A stretch of 64,000 bases of DNA. Source: CADCVT01 sp035940955 (GTDB taxonomy: Bacteria > Actinomycetota > Thermoleophilia > Solirubrobacterales > Solirubrobacteraceae). The notes under the pieces were generated by a model. The model saw only the letters and a program-made list of their open reading frames with translations, had not been told where the DNA came from and did no database searches. The DNA is taken from assembly GCA_035940955.1 (NCBI GenBank), contig DASZEJ010000115.1:1-64000 (forward strand). Direction: 5' to 3'. The position numbers and the translations under genes are program-made. Below are positions 42,121 to 49,985 of this stretch, one piece after another (positions within the stretch are counted from its first letter, which is position 1; every line of letters begins with the position of its first letter).

Positions 42121-43449
42121 ATGACCCAGACCCTGACCCGCGCGCAGCCGCCCGCCCGTCCGTCGCCTGCAGACGGGGCGCCGCGGTCGCTGCGAGACGC
42201 GTCGTGGGAGACCGTCAAGGGGCTGTTCGCGCTCGAGCCCGGGGCGATCCACCTGAACACCGGCACGGTCGGCGCGATGCCGCACGCGGTCGTCGACGAG
42301 CACGACCGCGTGACGCGCGAGTGGACCGGCGGGCTGATGGACGTCTACCAGCCGACGCAGTTCCCGGAGTACCGCGCGCTGATCGCGCGCGCCTACGGCG
42401 TCGACCGCGACGAGATCGTCATCACGCACAACGCCACGGAGGGAATCGCGCGCGTCATCAACGGGCTCGACCTCCACGCGGGCGACGAGGTGATAGCGAC
42501 GAGCCACGAGTGCTACTCGGTGCTCTCGAACTTCAACCTCCTGCGCAACCGCCACGGCATCTCGCTGAAGGTGCTGACGCCGCCGTCCGGCTACGGGGTG
42601 ACGGCGGAGGAGATCGTGGCGCTGTTCGAGCAGGCGATCACCGCGCGCACGCGGGTGCTCGCGTTCTCGGCGATCACGCTCTGGACGGGGACGATGATGC
42701 CGGTGCGCGCGCTGTGCGAGCTGGCCCAGCGCCACGGCCTGATCACCGTGATCGACGGCGCGCTCGTGCCCGGCCTGCTGCACTGCAGCCTGCGCGCGAC
42801 GGGCGCGGACTTCATCGCCTGCTCGGGGTCCAAGTACCAGTGCGGCCCGCTCGGCACCGGGATCCTCTACGTCCGCAACAAGGTCTTCCCGGAGCACAAC
42901 CCGCTCCCGCTGCCGACCGTGTGGCCGGTCATCTCCACGTGGTACCCGATGGTCGGCGACACGCCGCCGCGCTCGACGACCTCGGTGGAGAGCTACGACG
43001 TCGGCGACTACCTGCAGATCGCCGGCAGCGCGAGCATCGCCCGCGGGGCGGCGCTGGCGAAGGCCTGCGAGATGTGGGACGAGATCGGGCGCGACCGCAT
43101 CGAGCGGCGCGTCTTCGAGCTCGGCGAGCACGCGCGCGAGCGGATCCTCGAGCGCTTCGGGGAGGAGGCGATGTTCTCGCCCGGCGCCGACGCGCGGCTG
43201 CGCTCGCCGCTGGTCGCGTTCAACCCGTTCCGCCGGCGGGAGGACGCCTGGAACGTCAAGAAGGCCCACGAGCTGACCATGCGGCTCGCCGACGAGCACA
43301 AGGTCTGGATCCGCTGGACCGAGTTCGACGTGCCGGGCTCGCCGCACCAGCACTACGCCGCGCGCGTCGCTCCGCACGTCTTCAACGACCACGAGCAGAT
43401 CGACCGCGGGATCGCCACGCTCGCCCGGCTGGCCGAGGAGCTCTCGTGA
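42121..43449 (+). CDS. Class V PLP-dependent aminotransferase/desulfurase-fold enzyme
   Basis: A 442-aa fold-type I PLP enzyme: HLNTGTVGAMPHAVVDEH, ITHNATEGIARVINGLDL, DGALVPGLLHCSLRATGADF (PLP-binding Asp) and ACSGSKYQCGPLGTG with the Schiff-base Lys. It resembles isopenicillin-N-epimerase-like and hercynylcysteine-lyase-like members more than IscS, which has a mobile Cys loop that is not apparent here. Reactions could be epimerisation, beta-elimination, desulfuration or transamination. It heads the run that continues with SBP-B, the PRMT-like enzyme, propeller B and the ABC1 kinase, all coupled by overlaps. Confidence 0.85.
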   Translation: MTQTLTRAQPPARPSPADGAPRSLRDASWETVKGLFALEPGAIHLNTGTVGAMPHAVVDEHDRVTREWTGGLMDVYQPTQFPEYRALIARAYGVDRDEIVITHNATEGIARVINGLDLHAGDEVIATSHECYSVLSNFNLLRNRHGISLKVLTPPSGYGVTAEEIVALFEQAITARTRVLAFSAITLWTGTMMPVRALCELAQRHGLITVIDGALVPGLLHCSLRATGADFIACSGSKYQCGPLGTGILYVRNKVFPEHNPLPLPTVWPVISTWYPMVGDTPPRSTTSVESYDVGDYLQIAGSASIARGAALAKACEMWDEIGRDRIERRVFELGEHARERILERFGEEAMFSPGADARLRSPLVAFNPFRRREDAWNVKKAHELTMRLADEHKVWIRWTEFDVPGSPHQHYAARVAPHVFNDHEQIDRGIATLARLAEELS

Positions 43450-45242
43450 CCGCCGCCGCCGTCGCACCGCGGCCCGCCGCCGTGGACGCCCCGCCGGCCG
43501 GCGGCACGCTGCGCCTGCACGGGCCCGGCGCCCTCGACCGCTTGGACCCAGCCGTCGCCGCGGGGCCGCCCGTGGCCGACGTGGTGCGCCTCTTCTCGCG
43601 CCAGCTCGTCACCTACGAGCCGCAGGCCGACCCGCGCACCTGGCAGGCGGTCGCCCCCGTCCCGGACGTCGCCGTCGCCGTGCCGTCGACCTACAACATG
43701 GGGCTCGGAGCGAGCCACCGCAGCTACGTGTTCCACCTGCGGCCGGGCGTGCTCTGGGACACCTCGCCGCCGCGGCCGGTCACCGCCCCCGACTTCGTGC
43801 GCGGGTTCAAGCGGATGGCCAACCCCGTCACCCGGTCGCCCGCGCTCACCTACTTCACCAGCGCGATCCGCGGGATGGAGGAGTTCCGCGCCGGGTTCGC
43901 CGCCGCCGTGCCGCGCGACGGCGCCACGGCCGCGCAGCTCGCGGCGTACCAGGACGCCCACGAGATCGCCGGCGTCTTCGCCCTCGACGACGAGACGCTG
44001 GTGATCGAGCTGGTCCGGCCGTCGCCCGAGGTCGTCAGCGTGCTCGCGCTGACGTGCGCGTCCGCCGCCCCGGCGGAGTACGACGCGTTCGTGCCCGGCA
44101 GCCCCGAGCTGCACCGCAACCTGCGGTCGAACGGGCCCTACCGCGTCGCGCGCTTCGCGCCCGGCGCCGAGCTGCGGCTGGAGCGCAACCCGGCCTGGCA
44201 CCGCGCGACCGACCCGGTGCGGCGCGCCAACGTCGACCGCATCGAGATCGCGTGCGGCGAGGGCGGCCCGGCCGCCGTCGCCGCCCGGATCGACGCGGGC
44301 GCCGCGGACCTCCCGTGGAGCTCGCCACTCCGCGCCCCGTCCGCCCCGCGGCCCGCCGCCGCGGGGACGGCGTGGAGCTCGCCACACCGCGCCCCTTCGG
44401 CGCCGCGGCCCGCCGCCGCGGGGACGGCGCTGAGCCACGCCCTCGCGGCGTACCTCGCGTTCAACGTCGCCGACGGCGCCGAGGCGCTGCGCGACGTGCG
44501 CGTGCGGCGCGCCGTCGCCCTCGCCGTCGACCGCGCCGCCCTCGCCGAGCGCTGCGCCGCCCTCCTCGGCGAGCCCGCGCCGTACCCGGCCGACCGGCTC
44601 GTCCCGCCGCACAACGACCCCGGCCCGAGCGGCGAGGGCACCGGCCTCCCGCCGTCGCCGGACCCCGGCGCCGCGCGCTCGCTGCTGGCCGATGCGGGGT
44701 ACGCGGACGGTCTGTCGCTGACCGCCGTGTACCGCGACCGGGACGGCGAGCCCGCGGTCGCGCGGGCGTACGCCGCCGACCTCGAGCGGGCCGGCATCGG
44801 CGTGCGCCTGGTCGCGCTGGACGACGACGCCTACCGGCGCGCGGTGCTGGAGGCCCCGCCGGGCGGCCCGCGCGGCTGGGACCTGACGGCCCGCTCGCGC
44901 GGCGCCGACTGGATCCACCGCAACGGGGCCGTCTTCCTCCAGCCGCTCTTCGCGACCGGCGCCAGCGCCAACTGCGGCGGCTACAGCGACCCGGAGGTCG
45001 ACGCGCTCGTCCTGCGCGCGCTCGAGGCCGCCGTCGAGCCGCGCGCGAAGCGCGACGCCGCCTGGTGCGAGGTGGAGCGCCGCGTCCTCGACGACGCGGC
45101 CGCCGTGCCGCTGCTCTTCCAGGCGCCCGCCGTGCCGCGCCGGCGCGGCGCGCGGGTGCGCGGCGCCTGCCCGATGCCGGCGAGCGGCTACGCCGACGAC
45201 CTCGCCGCGCTGTGGCTCGACCCCGCCGGGGAGGACGCGTGA
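43446..45242 (+). CDS. Family 5 solute-binding-protein homologue without signal peptide (SBP-B)
   Basis: A 598-aa homologue of SBP-A: LRLHGPGALDRLDPA, PGVLWDTSPPRPVTAPDFVRG, LRSNGPYRVARFAPGAEL, RRAVALAVDRAAL and NCGGYSDPEVDALVLRALE are shared positions. It too lacks any signal peptide (VTAAAVAPRPAAVDAPPAGG) and any transporter genes. Near residue 290 a 57-bp tandem duplication inserts a repeated WSSPxRAPSAPRPAAAGTA unit. It overlaps both neighbours as GTGA. The duplication of SBP-like proteins in two sub-operons suggests distinct ligands for a shared function. Confidence 0.85.
   Translation: MTAAAVAPRPAAVDAPPAGGTLRLHGPGALDRLDPAVAAGPPVADVVRLFSRQLVTYEPQADPRTWQAVAPVPDVAVAVPSTYNMGLGASHRSYVFHLRPGVLWDTSPPRPVTAPDFVRGFKRMANPVTRSPALTYFTSAIRGMEEFRAGFAAAVPRDGATAAQLAAYQDAHEIAGVFALDDETLVIELVRPSPEVVSVLALTCASAAPAEYDAFVPGSPELHRNLRSNGPYRVARFAPGAELRLERNPAWHRATDPVRRANVDRIEIACGEGGPAAVAARIDAGAADLPWSSPLRAPSAPRPAAAGTAWSSPHRAPSAPRPAAAGTALSHALAAYLAFNVADGAEALRDVRVRRAVALAVDRAALAERCAALLGEPAPYPADRLVPPHNDPGPSGEGTGLPPSPDPGAARSLLADAGYADGLSLTAVYRDRDGEPAVARAYAADLERAGIGVRLVALDDDAYRRAVLEAPPGGPRGWDLTARSRGADWIHRNGAVFLQPLFATGASANCGGYSDPEVDALVLRALEAAVEPRAKRDAAWCEVERRVLDDAAAVPLLFQAPAVPRRRGARVRGACPMPASGYADDLAALWLDPAGEDA
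44315..44428. repeat. Tandem 57-bp duplication within SBP-B
   Basis: Two adjacent 57-bp units start GTGGAGCTCGCCAC at 44315 and 44372 and differ at only a few positions. Each adds 19 Ala/Pro-rich residues in frame, at a place where SBP-A has no insertion. Confidence 0.8.
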
Positions 45243-46150
45243 CCGGCCAGGCGGTGGACCCGCGCACGCTGCTGATGCACCAGGTGATGCTCGGCGACCG
45301 CGTGCGCCTGCAGGCCTACGACGACGCGCTGCGCCAGACCGTCGAGCCGGGCGACGTCGTCGTCGACGTGGGCGCCGGCACGCTCGTCCTGTCGCTGCTG
45401 GCGCTGCGGCACGGCGCGCGCCACGTGTACGCGATCGAGGGCGATCCCGAGGTCGCGGCCCTGGCGCGCGTGATCGCCGAGCGCAACGGCCTCGGCGGCA
45501 CCCTGACGCTGATCCAGGGCGACGCCCGCCACGTCGCGCTGCCCGAGAAGGCGGACGTGATCGTCTCCGAGATGATGGGCAACCTCGGCCCGGAGGAGGA
45601 GATGGCCGAGGTCGTCGCGGCGGTCGCCCGGCGCAACCTCAAGCCGTCCGGCCGGATCGTCCCCCGAAGGGTGCAGACGCGGCTGCAGGCGATCCAGTTC
45701 GACGGCGAGGGCTGGGGCGTGTGGAGCGAGGACTTCTGGGGCCGCTCGCTGAGCGCCGTCCAGGACCACGCGCCGTCCGCCGCGCAGCTGCACTTCTTCG
45801 CGCGCGACCCCGTCCGGCTGAGCGCGCCCGCGATCGTGGCCGACGCGGCGCTCGGCGCCGTCGCCGCCGGCGAGCGCGAGGAGGTCCGGCTCGAGATCGT
45901 CGCCCCCGGGACGCTGCACGCGATCGTCGGCTCGTTCGCCGCCACGCTCGCCGACGGCGTGCGGCTGTCGAACCTGCCGAGCTACCCGGGCTGCAACTGG
46001 GCCGTCTGGGTGTGGCCGCTGCGCCACACCGAGGTGCGGCCGGGGATGGTCGTGCGGGCCCGCCTGCAGCGCCCGGACGACGTCCGCGACGTGGCGGCCT
46101 GGCGGCTGGACTGCGGCATCGCCCAAGCCGACCCGGTGAGCGTCCGATGA
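45239..46150 (+). CDS. PRMT-like SAM methyltransferase
   Basis: A 303-aa protein resembling protein arginine methyltransferases: LGDRVRLQAYDDALRQTV, VVVDVGAGTLVLSLLALRHGA, HVYAIEGD, a double-Glu-like loop SEMMGNLGPEEEM, and a C-terminal beta-barrel-like part (RIVPRRVQTRLQAI). PRMTs are rare in bacteria; related enzymes in natural-product pathways methylate guanidino or amide nitrogens. Without an Arg-containing peptide gene nearby, the substrate is open: a guanidino sugar, a scaffold amine or a protein. Coupled to SBP-B and propeller B. Confidence 0.75.
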   Translation: MTGQAVDPRTLLMHQVMLGDRVRLQAYDDALRQTVEPGDVVVDVGAGTLVLSLLALRHGARHVYAIEGDPEVAALARVIAERNGLGGTLTLIQGDARHVALPEKADVIVSEMMGNLGPEEEMAEVVAAVARRNLKPSGRIVPRRVQTRLQAIQFDGEGWGVWSEDFWGRSLSAVQDHAPSAAQLHFFARDPVRLSAPAIVADAALGAVAAGEREEVRLEIVAPGTLHAIVGSFAATLADGVRLSNLPSYPGCNWAVWVWPLRHTEVRPGMVVRARLQRPDDVRDVAAWRLDCGIAQADPVSVR

Positions 46151-46794
46151 CCCGCCGCGAGACCAGGGCGCTGCCGGTGCGCGGGCGCCACCTGTGCGGG
46201 CTGACGTGGCTCGACGGCCTGCTCTGGTACTCCGACGGCACGCTCGACCGGATCTTCGGCGTCGACCCCGGCACCGGCGCCGTCGAGGCCGAGCTCGTCT
46301 GCCGCGGCGTGCGCACCGGCCTGACGGCCGCGGACGGCGGGCGCTGCCTGCTGCAGGTGGTGGGCGGCGACAAGCGGCTGCGCGCGCTCGACCCGCGCAC
46401 CGGCGAGGTGATCGCCGAGCGCCCGAACCCGCGGCCCGGCGGCGAGCTGTGCGGCGTCCACGAGACGGCCGAGGGGCTGTGGACGGGCTACAACCGGCCG
46501 CAGGTCATCGAGCTGCGCCGCCGGGCGGACGGCGAGACCCTCGTCAGCGTCCCGGTCGACGAGGACGTCGCCGACCTGACGGTCATGGGCGACCGCGTCG
46601 TGTTCGCCAACCACGTCGACGGCCGCCTCAACGTCCTCGACCCGCCCGCGGGCCGGATCGTCGAGGCCGTCCCCGTCAGCGGCAACCCGACCGGCCTGGC
46701 CTGGGACGGTCAGCGCCTCTGGTACTGCGACTACCCGACCAGCCACCTGCGGGCGGTCGACATGACGCCGGCCGGCGACGAGGTCGCGGCGTGA
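46147..46794 (+). CDS. Small beta-propeller-like protein B
   Basis: A 215-aa homologue of propeller A with the same blade order: GLTWLDGLLWYSDGTLDRIFGVDPGTG, RPNPRPGGELCGV-type block, and GLAWDGQRLWYCDYPTSHLRAVD near the end (each a single blade). No signal peptide. It follows the PRMT-like gene with an ATGA overlap and overlaps the ABC1 kinase gene (GTGA). Propellers of this kind can be ligand-binding or catalytic (glutaminyl cyclase-like); no catalytic residues can be assigned. Confidence 0.75.
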   Translation: MTRRETRALPVRGRHLCGLTWLDGLLWYSDGTLDRIFGVDPGTGAVEAELVCRGVRTGLTAADGGRCLLQVVGGDKRLRALDPRTGEVIAERPNPRPGGELCGVHETAEGLWTGYNRPQVIELRRRADGETLVSVPVDEDVADLTVMGDRVVFANHVDGRLNVLDPPAGRIVEAVPVSGNPTGLAWDGQRLWYCDYPTSHLRAVDMTPAGDEVAA

Positions 46795-48209
46795 CCGCGG
46801 ACGCCTCGCTGGCGAGCGTCCTCGGCGCCGGCCGCAGCGCGCCGCCCGCGCGCGCCGCGGACTCGCCCGCACCGCTGCGGACGGGCGCGCGGGCCGTCGT
46901 CATCCTCGCCACCTCGGCCGCGTACCTGGTCCCCGCGCTGCCGGCCGCGGGCGCGATCCGCGCGACCCGGGGCCGCGACGACGCCGCCCGCTTCCTCAGC
47001 CGGCGCTGCGCCGCGCTCCTGCAGCGGCTCGGCCCGACGTTCGTCAAGTGCGGGCAGATGGTGGGGACGCGGCGCGACCTGATCCCGCCGGCGCTGTGCG
47101 AGGCGCTCGACGCGCTGGCCGACGCGGTCGAGCCGATGTCGCCCGAGCAGGCGCGCGCCGCGCTGTCCGCCGCGTACGGCACGGACCTCGGGCCGTTCGC
47201 GTCGGTCGACCTCGACCCGGTGGCGAGCGGCAGCGTCGCCTGCGTCTACCGCGGCACGCTGGCCGGCGGCCGCGAGGTCGCGATCAAGCTGCAGCGTCCG
47301 GGGATCCGCCGCGTGATGGCCGCCGATCTGGCGCTCGTCCGGGCGGTCGGGGCGCTCGCGGCGCGGCTGCGCGCCTTCAGGGGCACGCCCGTCCGCGAGA
47401 TCGCCGGCTACGTCTGCGACGCGGTGTACGCGCAGCTCGACTTCGCCAGGGAGGCGGAGAACCTGGCCCGGCTGCGGGCCGACCTGGCGCCGGTCCCGCG
47501 CGTGCTCGTCCCGGCGGTCGAGCGCGGCGCGAGCCGCGACACCGCGCTCGTCATGGAGTTCGTCCCGGGCCTCGACGCGAGCGCGGCGGCGGGCATGGGC
47601 GACGCCGTGCGCAGGCGCTGCGCGGCCCGGACGCTGGCGGCCGTCTACCGGATGGTGTTCATGGACGGCTTCGTCCACTGCGATCTGCACCGGGGGAACC
47701 TCTACTTCGCCGGCAAGGGGCAGGTCGTCGTCCTCGACGCCGGCTTCACCGTGCAGCTCTCCGAGCGCATCCGGCGCCTGTTCGCCGAGTTCTTCCTGCA
47801 CCTGAGCCTCGGCGACGGCGAGCGCTGCGCGCGCATCGTCGTCGAGAGCTCGAGCGGCCTGCGGCCGGGCGCCGACCTGGAGGGCTTCACCCGCGGCATG
47901 GCCGACCTGGTGGAGCGCAGCTCGCGCGCGCCGGCCAGGGACTTCAGCGTCATCGCCTTCGCCACCGAGATGTTCGCCCTGCAGCGCGAGCACGGGCTGC
48001 ACGCCGCCAGCGAGATCGTGTTCCCCCTCCTGTCGCTGCTCGTCATCGAGGGGACGATCCGCGACCTCGACCCAGACGTCGACTTCCAGCAGGAGGCGCA
48101 GCCGCTGCTGGTCAAGGCGGTGTTCGACGCCCCGCCCGGGGGCTGGTCGCCCGGCAGCACCCAGCTCTCGCCCCAACCCGCCACCACACAGGAGCAGCCA
48201 TGCCGTTGA
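46791..48209 (+). CDS. ABC1/UbiB/AarF-family atypical kinase
   Basis: A 472-aa protein kinase-like fold: the KxGQ motif in TFVKCGQMVGTRRDLIP, VASGSVACVYRGTLAGGREVAIKLQRPG, HCDLHRGNLYF (catalytic loop, Arg where Pro is usual) and VVLDAGFTVQL in place of DFG. Residues ~28-50 are hydrophobic, so it may associate with the membrane. UbiB-family proteins are ATPases that assist isoprenoid-quinone and lipid biosynthesis or extraction. In this locus it could present a hydrophobic scaffold to tailoring enzymes. Its 3' end overlaps the next gene by 10 nt. Confidence 0.85.
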   Translation: MTADASLASVLGAGRSAPPARAADSPAPLRTGARAVVILATSAAYLVPALPAAGAIRATRGRDDAARFLSRRCAALLQRLGPTFVKCGQMVGTRRDLIPPALCEALDALADAVEPMSPEQARAALSAAYGTDLGPFASVDLDPVASGSVACVYRGTLAGGREVAIKLQRPGIRRVMAADLALVRAVGALAARLRAFRGTPVREIAGYVCDAVYAQLDFAREAENLARLRADLAPVPRVLVPAVERGASRDTALVMEFVPGLDASAAAGMGDAVRRRCAARTLAAVYRMVFMDGFVHCDLHRGNLYFAGKGQVVVLDAGFTVQLSERIRRLFAEFFLHLSLGDGERCARIVVESSSGLRPGADLEGFTRGMADLVERSSRAPARDFSVIAFATEMFALQREHGLHAASEIVFPLLSLLVIEGTIRDLDPDVDFQQEAQPLLVKAVFDAPPGGWSPGSTQLSPQPATTQEQPCR

Positions 48210-49048
48210 CCAGGAAGATCGCGCTGGACGCGACCCCCGAGGAGGTCTGGGACAAGGTCTCCACCGGGCCGGGCCTGTCGAGCTGGTTCGTGCCGCACGA
48301 GCTCGAGCCCCGCAAGGGCGGCTACGGCCGCGCGGACTTCGGCGGCGGCACGTACACCGAGGGCCGCGTGCTCGAGTTCGAGCCGGGCCGGAGGATCGCG
48401 CTCGGCGCGGAGCGCATCGCGCCCGACGTCGGCGCCGAGCCCGAGCCGGAGACCGGCACCCGCCTGGAGTTCTGGGTCGGCGACGGCGACGAGGACCCCG
48501 AGGGCTTCCCGGGCGGCGACTACCGCGGCATCGGCGACGTCCGCGGCCGCAGCCGCAAGCCGGGCACCCCGCGCGCGGTCCTGTACCTGCACCAGGAGGG
48601 GTTCCCGGACGTCGACCAGGAGGTGTACGAGGACGGCTGGGACGTCTACCTCCACACGCTGACCGAGTACTTCAAGCACTTCAGGGGCAAGACCGCGGTC
48701 TGCACGACGACGCTGGTCCGCGCCCCGCGCGACCCGCAGGACGCGTTCCAGACGGCCGTCTCGGGCCTCGGCGTCGGCGACGCCTCCGAGGGCGCCGAGG
48801 TCTCCTGCAACCCGCTCGGGCGCGAGCAGATCGAGGGCGTGGTCGACCTGCGCGTCAGCGGCCGCCTGGAGGCGCTCGGCCTGCGCGACGACCGCGGGTT
48901 CATCCGGGTCACGGCCGCGCCGCTGGCGGACGACGCCGCGGGCGTGACGCTCCACCGCTACGAGTACGTCGCCGACCCGCCGGTCGAGCTGGCGAGCGTC
49001 CGCGACGCGGACGACTGGCAGGGCTGGCTGGAGCGCCAGTACGCCTGA
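48200..49048 (+). CDS. SRPBCC (START-like) domain protein 1
   Basis: A 282-aa protein beginning with the AHSA1/SRPBCC pattern (IALDATPEEVWDKVSTGPGLSSWFVP, ADFGGGTYTEGRVLEFEPG) and followed by a second, diverged half (TEYFKHFRGKTAV). The fold has a deep hydrophobic pocket used by polyketide cyclases and lipid-binding proteins. ATG 48200 has AGGAG 5 nt upstream and lies inside the kinase gene end. It is a close paralogue of the next gene. Confidence 0.8.
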   Translation: MPLTRKIALDATPEEVWDKVSTGPGLSSWFVPHELEPRKGGYGRADFGGGTYTEGRVLEFEPGRRIALGAERIAPDVGAEPEPETGTRLEFWVGDGDEDPEGFPGGDYRGIGDVRGRSRKPGTPRAVLYLHQEGFPDVDQEVYEDGWDVYLHTLTEYFKHFRGKTAVCTTTLVRAPRDPQDAFQTAVSGLGVGDASEGAEVSCNPLGREQIEGVVDLRVSGRLEALGLRDDRGFIRVTAAPLADDAAGVTLHRYEYVADPPVELASVRDADDWQGWLERQYA

Positions 49049-49120
49049 CGCCGACCGCCTGCCCCGCGACAGTCGAACACCACGAGGAACAGCCCCCACC
49101 ACCACCACAGAGGAGGAGTC

Positions 49121-49969
49121 ATGGCGCTGACGAGAAAGGTCGTCCTGGAGGCGACGCCGGCGGAGGTCTGGCACATGGTCGCCACTGGGCCGGGCCTCTC
49201 GAGCTGGTTCGTGCCCCACGAGCTCGAGCCCCGCAAGGGAGGCCGCGGCCGCGCCGACTTCGGTGGCGGGACCTACGCCGAGGGCCGCGTGCTCGTCTAC
49301 CAGCCGGGCAAGCGGATCGTCTTCGGGTCCGAGCGCATCGCCCGCGACGTCGGCGCGGAGCCGGACCACGAGCCCGACGCCCGGATGGAGTTCTGGATCG
49401 CCGCCGACGGCCACGACGACCCCGCCGAGTTCCCGGGCGGCGCGTTCCGCGGCATCGGCGACGTCCGCGGGCGGCGCCGCAAGCCGGGGACCCCGCGCAC
49501 GACGCTCTACTTCCGCCAGCAGGGCTTCCCCGAGGAGGGCCAGGAGGTCTACGAGGAGGGGTGGGACCTCTACTTCTACACCCTGACCGAGTACTTCAGG
49601 CACTTCAGGGGCAAGACGGCGCTGACCACGTCGGCGCTGGTCGTCGCCCCGGTGGAGCGCAAGGAGGCGTTCGCGACGGTGGCCAAGGCGCTCGGCGTCG
49701 ACGGCGACGCCGACGAGGGCGACCGGCTCTCGCTCAGGGCGGGCCGGCGCAGCGAGGTCGACGGCGTCGTCGACCTGCGCATGAGCGCCAACCACATCGA
49801 GGCGCTCGGCGTCCGCGGCGACACCGGGTTCCTGCGCCTCGCGGCCGACGAGAGCTGCGGGGTCGCGCTGACACGGTTCGAGTATGTTGTCGACCCTCCG
49901 CCCGACTTCGCGCGGGTGCGCGAGGAGGCGGGCGAGCTGCAGGGGTGGCTCGAGCAGCAGTTCGCGTGA
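49121..49969 (+). CDS. SRPBCC (START-like) domain protein 2
   Basis: A 282-aa paralogue of protein 1 with the same two-part layout: VVLEATPAEVWHMVATGPGLSSWFVP, ADFGGGTYAEGRVLVYQPG and TEYFRHFRGKTAL. A strong AGAGGAGGAG site precedes ATG 49121. Equal length and collinear similarity point to tandem duplication. Ligand and catalytic status are unknown; a role as cyclase or carrier for the scaffold is possible but unsupported. Confidence 0.8.
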   Translation: MALTRKVVLEATPAEVWHMVATGPGLSSWFVPHELEPRKGGRGRADFGGGTYAEGRVLVYQPGKRIVFGSERIARDVGAEPDHEPDARMEFWIAADGHDDPAEFPGGAFRGIGDVRGRRRKPGTPRTTLYFRQQGFPEEGQEVYEEGWDLYFYTLTEYFRHFRGKTALTTSALVVAPVERKEAFATVAKALGVDGDADEGDRLSLRAGRRSEVDGVVDLRMSANHIEALGVRGDTGFLRLAADESCGVALTRFEYVVDPPPDFARVREEAGELQGWLEQQFA

Positions 49970-49985
49970 CCCAGGAGGAGACGCC

